A stretch of 10,170 bases of DNA from Clostridia bacterium (GTDB lineage: Bacteria; Bacillota_A; Clostridia; Oscillospirales; CAG-272), in assembly GCA_017501175.1 (NCBI GenBank), contig JAFVXK010000033.1, positions 1 through 10,170 of the forward strand, given 5' to 3'. The position numbers and the translations under genes were made by a program. The notes below the pieces were generated by a model, which searched no databases, was not told the origin of the DNA, and saw only the letters and a program-made list of their open reading frames with translations. How positions within the stretch are numbered: position 1 is the first letter of the stretch; each line of letters opens with the position of its first letter. Shown here piece by piece: positions 1-5,417 of the stretch.

Positions 1-97
1 ACTGATCAGAGGACCGAAGCCCTCATCACCGTTCGACTTGAATGTGTTATGCACGCCGCCAGCGTTAATCCTGAGGCAGGATCAAACTCTCTAAAAA
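1..97 (-). rRNA. 16S ribosomal RNA, 5' end only (partial)
   Basis: Read on the minus strand, the segment from about 90 leftwards gives AGAGTTTGATCCTGCCTCAG, the universal 5' region of bacterial 16S rRNA, followed by the conserved AACGCTGGCGGCGTG block and AAGTCGAACG, then the first variable hairpin. The gene runs off the left edge, so only about 97 nt of roughly 1500 are present. The mature 5' end is placed near 97 by counting back from E. coli nucleotide 8 (position 90); it could be off by a few bases. The wording (TTAACGCTGG, ACACATTCAAG) fits a divergent Clostridia lineage. One base of the normally invariant start differs: C instead of G at E. coli position 22 (window position 76). Confidence 0.97.
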
Positions 98-110
98 ATT
101 CTATATTAAA

Positions 111-126
111 TGAAGCCGAAGCTTCA
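111..126 (-). other. UUCG tetraloop hairpin just upstream of 16S
   Basis: On the transcribed (minus) strand the sequence is TGAAGC-TTCG-GCTTCA, a perfect 6-bp stem closed by a C(UUCG)G tetraloop, the most stable class of RNA tetraloop. It lies about 14 nt before the mature 16S start. It may take part in folding or RNase processing of pre-16S; this role is inference. Confidence 0.7.
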
Positions 127-256
127 CTCAACATCTTTTAGAGCTATTTTGTCTAGCTTATCTTACTTTTTGAGTTATTTTCAAAGTGTTATTAACGAGA
201 TCTCTGCACAACCTCGAAAGCCCGAAAGCTCTCTCAGTTCAGTGCTCGAAATTTCA

Positions 257-277
257 CGTTGTTCAATTTTCAATGAT
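257..277 (-). promoter_or_regulatory. boxA-like antitermination signal in rRNA leader (tentative)
   Basis: The minus strand reads ATTGAAAATTGAACAACG, close to the TTTGAAAACTGAACAA-type boxA strings found in Bacillota rRNA leaders and spacers, where Nus factors bind to protect rRNA transcription from Rho. A weaker second candidate, ACTTTGAAAATAACT, lies at 172-190. Similarity is by eye and neither contains the full TGYTCTTTGA core, so the call is tentative. Confidence 0.35.
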
Positions 278-323
278 CGATTGCGCCGCACGCTTAAGTA
301 CCCTCTCGCCGAGGCGCTCCACT

Positions 324-352
324 ATTATACATCATTAAAACTCAAATGTCAA
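324..352 (-). promoter_or_regulatory. rRNA operon promoter
   Basis: On the minus strand, TTGACA (347-352) and TATAAT (324-329) are separated by exactly 17 nt: a full-consensus sigma-A promoter pointing into the 16S gene. Initiation is expected near 317. Confidence 0.92.
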
Positions 353-392
353 TACCTTTTTTCAATTTTTTTTGATTTTTTTATCACTTTTC
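353..392 (-). promoter_or_regulatory. A/T-rich UP-element-like region of the rRNA promoter
   Basis: Directly upstream of the -35 box the minus strand carries closely spaced A-tracts (a run of eight A, then TTG, then six A). Such tracts upstream of rRNA promoters bind the alpha-subunit C-terminal domain and boost initiation. Here RpoA (8566-9543) keeps the corresponding DNA-contact residues. Boundaries are approximate. Confidence 0.5.
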
Positions 393-412
393 TATTTTCC
401 ACCACCATATCC

Positions 413-439
413 AAAAAAACTTGTCCTTTTTTGTACAAG
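413..439 (-). terminator. Possible weak intrinsic terminator of the first AraC gene
   Basis: On the minus strand CTTGT and ACAAG enclose a 10-nt loop and are followed by seven T. The stem is only 5 bp, so it is weak, but it lies 35 nt after the regulator's stop codon and before the rRNA promoter, where a terminator would be expected. Confidence 0.4.
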
Positions 440-473
440 ATTCACATATCATCAGGGAAATATTACCTTTATA

Positions 474-1295
474 TCAATATGACACGTCGCTATATCTATA
501 CTCGCTTGGAGTTTGGTGCCTCAGGCGTTTAAACACTCTTGAGAAATAATTAACGTCGTCAAAGCCGCTTTGAAGGGCAACGTCGGTTATCGAAAGCTCC
601 TTTTTCGGCAAAAGCTCAAGCGCACGTCCCACGCGATAAACGTTAAGATACTCAATAGCAGACATACCCATATGCCTCTTGAAAAATCGGCAAAAGTGCC
701 CGTCAGAGACGTATAAAAGCCTCGCCAGCTCGGATACCGTGATTTTATTCCTGTAATTTTCGGAAATGTATTTTTCCACAACCTTAATCCTTGAGAGCCA
801 CTCGGCGCGGATTTTGTCCTCCTCCTCGCTCTCCGGCTTCATATTATGGTTGCGAATTAAGTACACTATCAGAGAAAATGCCAAGGCCTTTTTATTCATC
901 TCTGACATATCCGCCTCTCCGCTATACTCTTCCTTTATATTATATAAGAGCCGATTTACCCACTCGTCGCCACGGATAAGAGATTTGAAGTTCATTTTAC
1001 GAAGCTCGTCCTCGGTGAAGAGCTCGGTACGCATCAAAAGACAGTCGAAATCCACGCCCTTGTCCGAGAGGAGAGTATGCGGTCGGTTCGGACCGACAAA
1101 GAGAAGGTCGCCCGCTTGCACGTTCATCGCCTCTCCGTCAATAATAAACTGACCTACACCGCTTGTAATATATGTAAATTCAAGATGCTCGTGCCAGTGC
1201 GGACGCATCGTGTAGAAGTTAAAAAAGGAATTAAATCCGATATGAAAATCGTGCGGTTGTGGCGACATAAGAGAATATTTTGCTTCAAATTCCAT
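474..1295 (-). CDS. AraC-family transcriptional regulator (cupin sensor + double HTH)
   Basis: A 273-residue cytoplasmic DNA-binding regulator. Residues about 20-90 form a cupin-like ligand pocket (RPHWHEHLEF at 31-40, then the GxxxxxxAGDLLFVGPNRPH stretch at 54-73). Residues about 168-267 hold the two helix-turn-helix units of the AraC/XylS domain: ITVSELARLLYVS with HFCRFFKRHMG, then SITDVALQSGF followed by the family signature NYFSRVFKRLRHQTPSEY. Length is typical of sugar-responsive one-component regulators. It is divergent from the Gfo/Idh/MocA dehydrogenase at 1443, with 147 bp between the starts, so it probably regulates that gene, most likely as a sugar-dependent activator. The start has only a distant purine-rich site (AAGGAAAAG, about 11-13 nt upstream), so a nearby internal start is possible. 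The ligand cannot be told from sequence. Confidence 0.93.
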   Translation of the reverse strand: MEFEAKYSLMSPQPHDFHIGFNSFFNFYTMRPHWHEHLEFTYITSGVGQFIIDGEAMNVQAGDLLFVGPNRPHTLLSDKGVDFDCLLMRTELFTEDELRKMNFKSLIRGDEWVNRLLYNIKEEYSGEADMSEMNKKALAFSLIVYLIRNHNMKPESEEEDKIRAEWLSRIKVVEKYISENYRNKITVSELARLLYVSDGHFCRFFKRHMGMSAIEYLNVYRVGRALELLPKKELSITDVALQSGFDDVNYFSRVFKRLRHQTPSEYRYSDVSY

Positions 1296-1348
1296 ACTTT
1301 ATCTCTTTTCCTTAATCAAAATCGTGCTAGTTATGGTTAATATTGTCA

Positions 1349-1378
1349 TAGACAAGCGCTTCTTTTTCATTATATAAT
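1349..1378 (+). promoter_or_regulatory. Predicted promoter of the Gfo/Idh/MocA gene
   Basis: TAGACA (1349-1354), an 18-nt spacer, then TATAAT (1373-1378), with a likely start near 1385. The -35 overlaps a small inverted repeat, TTGTC-ATA-GACAA (1343-1355), a candidate operator half. The -35 match is imperfect, which fits an activator-dependent promoter. Confidence 0.55.
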
Positions 1379-1397
1379 AAAATCAGTAAAAAAGCAA
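1369..1397 (-). promoter_or_regulatory. Predicted promoter of the first AraC gene, overlapping the divergent one
   Basis: On the minus strand TTGCTT (1392-1397), a 17-nt spacer and TATAAT (1369-1374). Its -10 shares bases with the plus-strand -10 at 1373-1378, through the palindrome ATTATATAAT. The -35 is poor, so this is a tentative call. Confidence 0.35.
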
Positions 1398-1442
1398 GTT
1401 TTTGGCAAAATTTCATTAAAAATATAAAGGACGAGACGAGAT

Positions 1443-2426
1443 ATGCTTAAAATAGGCGTTATAGGACTCGGCGGAATCGCCGGAATACACATTTCCGCAT
1501 ACAGAAAGCTTGAGGGCGTAAAGGTTGTTGCCGTGGCAGATTCAATGGGCAAGTCGGCAAGAAGCTACGGTCTGATAGAAAACGAGGACGTTAGGCTTTA
1601 CACCGACGCCTGTGAGATGCTTCGGCGCGAGAAGCTCGACATTGTTGACATTTGCGCGCCCACACATCTGCACGAGGAGCTTTCGATTAAGGCTCTTTCG
1701 ATGGGCTTTAACGTCATCTGCGAAAAGCCTATGGCTATGGACAGCGGCTCGGCAAACAGAATCCTCGACGCCGCAAACGCCTCGGACAAAATATTTATGG
1801 TGGCGCACGTGGTAAGATTTTCAAACCCCTACGCCTACCTTTACAACGTTATAAAGTCGGGTGAGCTCGGCGCGCCTGTATCTCTCTCTATGCAAAGGCT
1901 CTCCGAAGTACCTGCTTGGCGACGCGACGGTGTCAAGGGCAATCAGGCGAAAAACGGCGACGTGGTCATCGACCTTGCAATACACGAGATTGATTTCGTC
2001 AACTCTATCTTCGGTAAGCCCGACACCATAAACGGCGCATACCGTAAGGCTACCGACGGCGACGCAAACAACTACGCTTCCTTTAACCTCACTTATGGCA
2101 AAACCGCGGTCAATATTCTATCCGGCTTCTACACCGCAAAAATTCCCTTCAGATACTCCTATCGCGCGATATTTGAAAACGGCTACGTTTATCTTGCCGA
2201 CGACACGCTCATCAAAAACGGCGAGCCTGTTGACGCGCTTGACGTTGTTTTCCCGGGTGAAGCCGAGGGAATGAACATCGAGCTCACCACAGAGTTCACA
2301 AACGAGCTCGAATACTTCGTTGACTGCGTCAAAAAGGGCGAAAAGCCCGTGCGCGCCATGCCCGAAAGCACGGCTACGAGCATCAATCTTGCCGAAAAAA
2401 TACTCGAAAACACCGTAGAGCTTTGA
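1443..2426 (+). CDS. Gfo/Idh/MocA family NAD(P)-dependent oxidoreductase
   Basis: A 327-residue soluble dehydrogenase of the family that oxidises or epimerises sugars, inositols and related polyols. The N-terminal Rossmann fold starts at once with KIGVIGLGGIAGIH (dinucleotide loop G8-x-G10-x-x-x-G14); the family's EKP signature, whose Lys is catalytic, is at 94-96 (NVICEKPMAMD). The second domain has the substrate motif NGDVVIDLAIHEID (171-184), with D177 and H181 in the usual catalytic positions. Length is typical and the protein looks complete. AAAGGA lies about 11 nt before the ATG. It is divergently arranged with an AraC regulator and no transport or pathway gene adjoins it, so the substrate is unknown. 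No ordinary terminator follows; the palindrome at 2501-2546 may serve. Confidence 0.93.
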   Translation: MLKIGVIGLGGIAGIHISAYRKLEGVKVVAVADSMGKSARSYGLIENEDVRLYTDACEMLRREKLDIVDICAPTHLHEELSIKALSMGFNVICEKPMAMDSGSANRILDAANASDKIFMVAHVVRFSNPYAYLYNVIKSGELGAPVSLSMQRLSEVPAWRRDGVKGNQAKNGDVVIDLAIHEIDFVNSIFGKPDTINGAYRKATDGDANNYASFNLTYGKTAVNILSGFYTAKIPFRYSYRAIFENGYVYLADDTLIKNGEPVDALDVVFPGEAEGMNIELTTEFTNELEYFVDCVKKGEKPVRAMPESTATSINLAEKILENTVEL

Positions 2427-2474
2427 GTTTTCTACTCAGTTTCCCTTTAATTTGTGAATTTTTTGAATAGGCTA

Positions 2475-2503
2475 TTGACACAGGGAATTTATGGTGTTAT
2501 AAT
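2475..2503 (+). promoter_or_regulatory. htpG promoter (sigma-A consensus)
   Basis: TTGACA (2475-2480), a 17-nt spacer, then TATAAT (2498-2503): full consensus. Transcription should begin near 2510, inside the CIRCE operator. A strong vegetative promoter masked by a repressor is the usual logic of HrcA-controlled genes. Confidence 0.92.
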
Positions 2504-2546
2504 GCTATTAGCACTCGTGCAGTATGAGTGCTAATAGCATTTTTTT
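2501..2546 (+). terminator. Extended palindrome around CIRCE with T-run: possible terminator for upstream read-through
   Basis: The CIRCE symmetry extends outward to perfect 16-bp arms (2501-2516 and 2526-2541) with a 9-nt loop, ending in seven T (2540-2546), i.e. the layout of an intrinsic terminator. A transcript coming from the Gfo/Idh gene would contain the whole hairpin. A transcript starting near 2510 lacks the outer left arm and could form only a stem of about 7 bp separated from the U-run. Terminator function is inferred; the symmetry is seen directly. Confidence 0.5.
2508..2534 (+). promoter_or_regulatory. CIRCE operator (HrcA binding site)
   Basis: TTAGCACTC (2508-2516), nine spacer bases, GAGTGCTAA (2526-2534): an exact match to the CIRCE consensus TTAGCACTC-N9-GAGTGCTAA. 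HrcA bound here represses under normal conditions and is released on heat shock as GroEL is titrated away. The site overlaps the expected htpG start point, 5 bp after the -10 box, so a bound repressor would block initiation. Confidence 0.97.
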
Positions 2547-2561
2547 GAGGTATATAATAAA

Positions 2562-4442
2562 ATGAAGAAAAAGCAATTCAAAACCGAATCGAAAAAGCTT
2601 CTCGACATGATGATAAACTCGATTTACACGCACAAGGAGATTTTCCTGCGCGAGCTTATCTCGAATGCGAGCGACGCTATTGACAAGCTCTATTTCAGGT
2701 CGCTGACCGACACCTCGGTTTCGCTCACGAGGGGCGACTACTCCATTGAGCTTTCCTTTGACAAGGACGCGAGGACGATAACGCTTTCCGACAACGGCTG
2801 CGGAATGACGGCTGAGGAGATGGAAAACAACCTCGGCACTATTGCAAAGAGCGGCTCGTTTGATTTCAAGCGCGATAACGACGCAGAGGGCGTTGACATC
2901 ATCGGACAGTTTGGCGTCGGCTTCTACTCCGCTTTCATGGTTGCCGACAAAATCACCGTAACCTCAAAGGCTTACGGCGCTGACACCGCTCACGTTTGGG
3001 AGTCTGCGGGCGCTGACGGCTACACCCTTGCTGAATGTGAAAAGGCGTCGCACGGCACCGAGATAGTTCTGCATATTAAAGAGGACGGCGAGGACGAGAA
3101 ATACTCCGAATTCCTTGACGAGTACAGGCTTCGCGGGCTTATCAAGAAATACTCCGACTATATCCGCTACCCCATCAAGATGGAAGTAACAAAGCGCAAA
3201 AAGAAGGAGGGCTCGGAGGACGAGTACGAGTCGGTTCGCGAGGTCGAGGTGCAGAACAGTATGGTCCCTCTCTGGAAAAAGGAGCGCTCCGAGGTCACAG
3301 ACGAGGAGTACAGAAGCTTCTACACCGACAAGTTCTACGATTTCGAGGCTCCCGCGCTCACGATAACGCAGAAGCTCGAGGGCACGGCGACCTACACTGC
3401 CCTGCTCTTCGTTCCCGCACACGCGCCGTTCAACTACTACACAAAGGACTACGAGCGCGGTCTTGAGCTTTATTCCTCGGGCGTTATGATTATGGAAAGG
3501 TGCGCTGACCTTCTGCCTGAGTACTTTGGATTTGTCAAGGGTCTTGTTGACTCGTCCGACCTCTCGCTCAACATCTCGCGTGAGATGCTCCAGCACGACA
3601 GGCAGCTAAAGGTAATGGCAAAGGCTATCGAGAAGAAGATAAAGGCAGAGCTTGAGAAGATGCTCGCCTCTGACCGCGAGAAGTACGAGAAATTCTTTGA
3701 CGCGTTCGGGCTTCAGCTCAAATACGGCGTTTATTCCGACTACGGAACGCACAAGGACACCTTAAAGGACCTTCTGCTCTTCAAGTCGTCGGGAGAAAAG
3801 AAGTACGTCACGCTCAAGGAATACACCGACGCTATGCGCGAGGAGCAGAAGGCAATCTACTACGCGTCGGGCGAAACTGTTGATAAGATTGAGATGCTCC
3901 CGCAGGTCGAAACCGTCAAGGCAAAGGGATACGAGGTGCTCTACCTCACCGACGACATTGACGAGTTTGCCATCAAGGTGCTCGGCAAGTACGCGGACAA
4001 GGAATTCAAGAACGTAACCGCCGAGGCGCTCGACATCGCAACCGAGGACGAAAAGGAAGCCGAGAAGAAGCAGAACGACGAGAGCGAGGCAATGCTTGCC
4101 GCAATCAAAGAAGCTGTTGGCAGAGTGAGCGCGGTAAGATTTACGACCTCACTCGCAAAGCACCCCGTCTGCCTCTCCACCGAGGGCGACATCTCCGTCG
4201 AGATGCAGAAAACCCTCTCGAAGATGCCCGGCGCTGACGGAATGACACCGAAAGCAAACGTCGTGCTTGAAATCAATATGAAGCACCCGATTGCCGAGAA
4301 GCTGAAGAGCCTCTACGAAACCGACAAGGAAAAGCTCGCAAAGTACGCGAAGATACTCTACGCAGAAGCCTGCCTCATCGGCGGCGTGGCAATTGAGAAC
4401 CCCGCAGAGCTCACCGAGCTTGTGTCGGAGTTGATGGTTTAA
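2562..4442 (+). CDS. htpG: HtpG, Hsp90-family molecular chaperone
   Basis: A 626-residue cytosolic ATP-dependent chaperone acting as a dimer on partly folded clients. The N-terminal GHKL ATPase domain is intact: catalytic E31 and Mg-binding N35 in ELISNASDAIDK, D77 in LSDNGCGMT (nucleotide base contact), the lid glycine motif GQFGVGFYSAFMV (115-127) and GTEIVLHI (165-172). The middle domain has the ATP-contacting arginine loop LNISREMLQ with R340. The charged linker (about 210-230) is short, as in bacteria, and there is no eukaryotic MEEVD tail. Length equals the usual bacterial size. GAGG lies 11 nt before the ATG, directly after the T-run of the CIRCE palindrome. It is a single-gene unit: consensus promoter and CIRCE upstream, terminator at 4456. 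CIRCE control contrasts with B. subtilis, where htpG is not HrcA-regulated. Confidence 0.98.
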   Translation: MKKKQFKTESKKLLDMMINSIYTHKEIFLRELISNASDAIDKLYFRSLTDTSVSLTRGDYSIELSFDKDARTITLSDNGCGMTAEEMENNLGTIAKSGSFDFKRDNDAEGVDIIGQFGVGFYSAFMVADKITVTSKAYGADTAHVWESAGADGYTLAECEKASHGTEIVLHIKEDGEDEKYSEFLDEYRLRGLIKKYSDYIRYPIKMEVTKRKKKEGSEDEYESVREVEVQNSMVPLWKKERSEVTDEEYRSFYTDKFYDFEAPALTITQKLEGTATYTALLFVPAHAPFNYYTKDYERGLELYSSGVMIMERCADLLPEYFGFVKGLVDSSDLSLNISREMLQHDRQLKVMAKAIEKKIKAELEKMLASDREKYEKFFDAFGLQLKYGVYSDYGTHKDTLKDLLLFKSSGEKKYVTLKEYTDAMREEQKAIYYASGETVDKIEMLPQVETVKAKGYEVLYLTDDIDEFAIKVLGKYADKEFKNVTAEALDIATEDEKEAEKKQNDESEAMLAAIKEAVGRVSAVRFTTSLAKHPVCLSTEGDISVEMQKTLSKMPGADGMTPKANVVLEINMKHPIAEKLKSLYETDKEKLAKYAKILYAEACLIGGVAIENPAELTELVSELMV

Positions 4443-4455
4443 ATTTGAATATTAA

Positions 4456-4481
4456 AAAGGGACTGCCGCGGCAGTCCCTTT
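4456..4481. terminator. Bidirectional terminator between htpG and the acyltransferase gene
   Basis: A perfect 26-bp palindrome (arms AAAGGGACTGCCG / CGGCAGTCCCTTT), 14 bp after the htpG stop. On the plus strand it is followed by the U-rich GTGTTTGTT, on the minus strand by five T (4454-4458), so it can stop both convergent genes. Confidence 0.9.
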
Positions 4482-4507
4482 GTGTTTGTTAGGTGTAATT
4501 TTAAAAA

Positions 4508-5275
4508 TTATCTATGCGCTGCTACGCTTTTTGCTTTTTTCTCTGCGGTCATTTCCGCCTTCAAGGCTTCGAGGTCGGTTCTGCCGAGGTGGTTGCATCT
4601 TTCGCAGAGCTCTGCGGCTACGTCCTCGCGGTTTTTACCGTCCGCGAGTAGCTCGGACACCATTACGGGCTTATCGAAGATATATCTTCTCTCGCTCTTC
4701 TTATAGTAGGCGACGCACACGGGAAAATCAACGCCGTGGCGCAGGCATATCTCGCCCATCATAAGAAATCCGCCGTGGAAGCCCTCAAGCTCGTCGAGGT
4801 AGCCGTTTGTCGAGTCCTCGGGGAAAATAACGAGGCTGTGACCGCGCTCAAGCGCCATCATACTCTGGCTTATCGTGGTGCGGAAGCGTATATCGGTATA
4901 GGTCGATATGAGGTTGAGTCCGCTGTAAAACATACAGGTAAGAGGCGAGGCAATCAAGCAGAAAAGACGCGCGAGGTGAAGGTTCCAATGCTTCTTCTCG
5001 TGGTAGAACACTCTTGTTTGGTACTTATAGAGGCTTATAAGTCCCGAATTCATCTGCCACGCTCCCCAAAATCTGAAAGGAATACCGCTGTAAAGCTCAA
5101 GCGCGAGGGGCGCTGCCGTGCCGACGTGGTTCGACACTATAACCGTTCCTGCGGGAAGCTCTCCGCCGAGATACACGAACTCCGAGGGCTTTATGAACCA
5201 TCTCATTATTGTCTTTAATATTCCAAATCCGCGGCGGCGGAGTCTTTTCGTTCTTTTTAGATTTTTATTCTTCAT
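4508..5275 (-). CDS. PlsC-like (LPLAT family) acyltransferase-related protein with altered active site
   Basis: A 255-residue protein related to 1-acylglycerol-3-phosphate acyltransferases, which pass acyl chains to lysophosphatidate at the inner membrane face. The N-terminus is very basic (KNKNLKRTKRLRRR) and leads into a hydrophobic/amphipathic segment, suiting membrane attachment. VIVSNHVGTAAPLALEL (45-61) corresponds to motif I, but the catalytic HxxxxD reads H50-VGTA-A55: the Asp is replaced by Ala. VIFPEDSTNGY (149-159) corresponds to the phosphate-binding FPEGTRS motif, also divergent; DFPVCVAYYKK (183-193) resembles the last family motif. It could be a divergent acyltransferase subfamily using another mechanism, or a non-catalytic relative. 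The ATG at 5275 is chosen because GGAGG (5281-5285) lies 5 nt before it; a TTG at 5287 would place that site inside the gene. Confidence 0.75.
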   Translation of the reverse strand: MKNKNLKRTKRLRRRGFGILKTIMRWFIKPSEFVYLGGELPAGTVIVSNHVGTAAPLALELYSGIPFRFWGAWQMNSGLISLYKYQTRVFYHEKKHWNLHLARLFCLIASPLTCMFYSGLNLISTYTDIRFRTTISQSMMALERGHSLVIFPEDSTNGYLDELEGFHGGFLMMGEICLRHGVDFPVCVAYYKKSERRYIFDKPVMVSELLADGKNREDVAAELCERCNHLGRTDLEALKAEMTAEKKAKSVAAHR

Positions 5276-5280
5276 AATAT

Positions 5281-5285
5281 CCTCC
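5281..5285 (-). promoter_or_regulatory. Ribosome binding site deciding the acyltransferase start
   Basis: GGAGG on the minus strand, 5 nt before the ATG at 5275. It overlaps the alternative in-frame TTG (5285-5287), which is therefore unlikely to be the start. Confidence 0.85.
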
Positions 5286-5314
5286 AAAAATCGTCGAAAA
5301 ATGCTATCTTCATA

Positions 5315-5343
5315 ATTGTATCATATTTGTGCTGAAAATTCAA
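5315..5343 (-). promoter_or_regulatory. Predicted promoter of the acyltransferase gene
   Basis: Minus strand TTGAAT (5338-5343), 17-nt spacer, TACAAT (5315-5320) with an extended -10 TG one base upstream. It gives a 5' leader of about 30 nt. The gene may also receive read-through from the AraC gene upstream, as no convincing terminator lies between them. Confidence 0.55.
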
Positions 5344-5406
5344 CCTTTTTAATGAAATTTAACCTTTTAGGCGAATATATTTCACCCTTTGTTGACAATT
5401 TTCAGC
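5331..5406. repeat. Cluster of short direct and inverted repeats between the second AraC gene and the acyltransferase
   Basis: GAAAATTCAACCTTTT (5334-5349) and GAAATTTAACCTTTT (5354-5368) are near-direct repeats about 19 bp apart, with a fainter third copy ending TTTCACCCTTT (5380-5390). The outer ends form a perfect 10-bp inverted repeat, GCTGAAAATT (5331-5340) and AATTTTCAGC (5397-5406). The cluster covers and extends upstream of the predicted acyltransferase -35 box, so it may bind a regulator. No factor is known for it. Confidence 0.5.
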
Positions 5407-5417
5407 AAAATCCGCAC

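Larger units (their letters stand above)
98..317 (-). other. rRNA operon 5' leader
   Basis: This is the transcribed spacer between the predicted start point (about 317, seven bases past the -10 box) and the 16S 5' end, about 220 nt. It has no believable protein gene on either strand. It carries a UUCG-capped hairpin next to the 16S (111-126) and two stretches resembling antitermination boxA signals. The first transcribed bases (about 300-317) contain CCTC/GAGG and GCGCC/GGCGC complementarities that could fold. Leader status follows from the promoter and the 16S start; function of individual parts is inferred. Confidence 0.8.

Noticed and set aside
110..532. Open frame of 140 codons on the plus strand at the left end
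   Set aside because: It runs antisense through the rRNA leader and promoter, has a low-complexity Ser/Leu/Phe/Tyr-rich product and no ribosome binding site.
2508..2546. CIRCE hairpin as an attenuator of htpG's own transcript
   Set aside because: The predicted start near 2510 removes the outer left arm, leaving a stem of about 7 bp separated from the U-run by several bases, which is unlikely to terminate.
2964..3596. Antisense frame of 210 codons within htpG
   Set aside because: It lies opposite a fully conserved coding sequence, has no ribosome binding site and encodes no recognisable family.
4736..5218. Plus-strand frame of 160 codons opposite the acyltransferase
   Set aside because: It is a shadow frame; the minus-strand product has LPLAT-family motifs and a good ribosome binding site.
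5276..5287. TTG start four codons upstream of the acyltransferase ATG
   Set aside because: The GGAGG ribosome binding site overlaps this TTG and is correctly spaced for the ATG at 5275.
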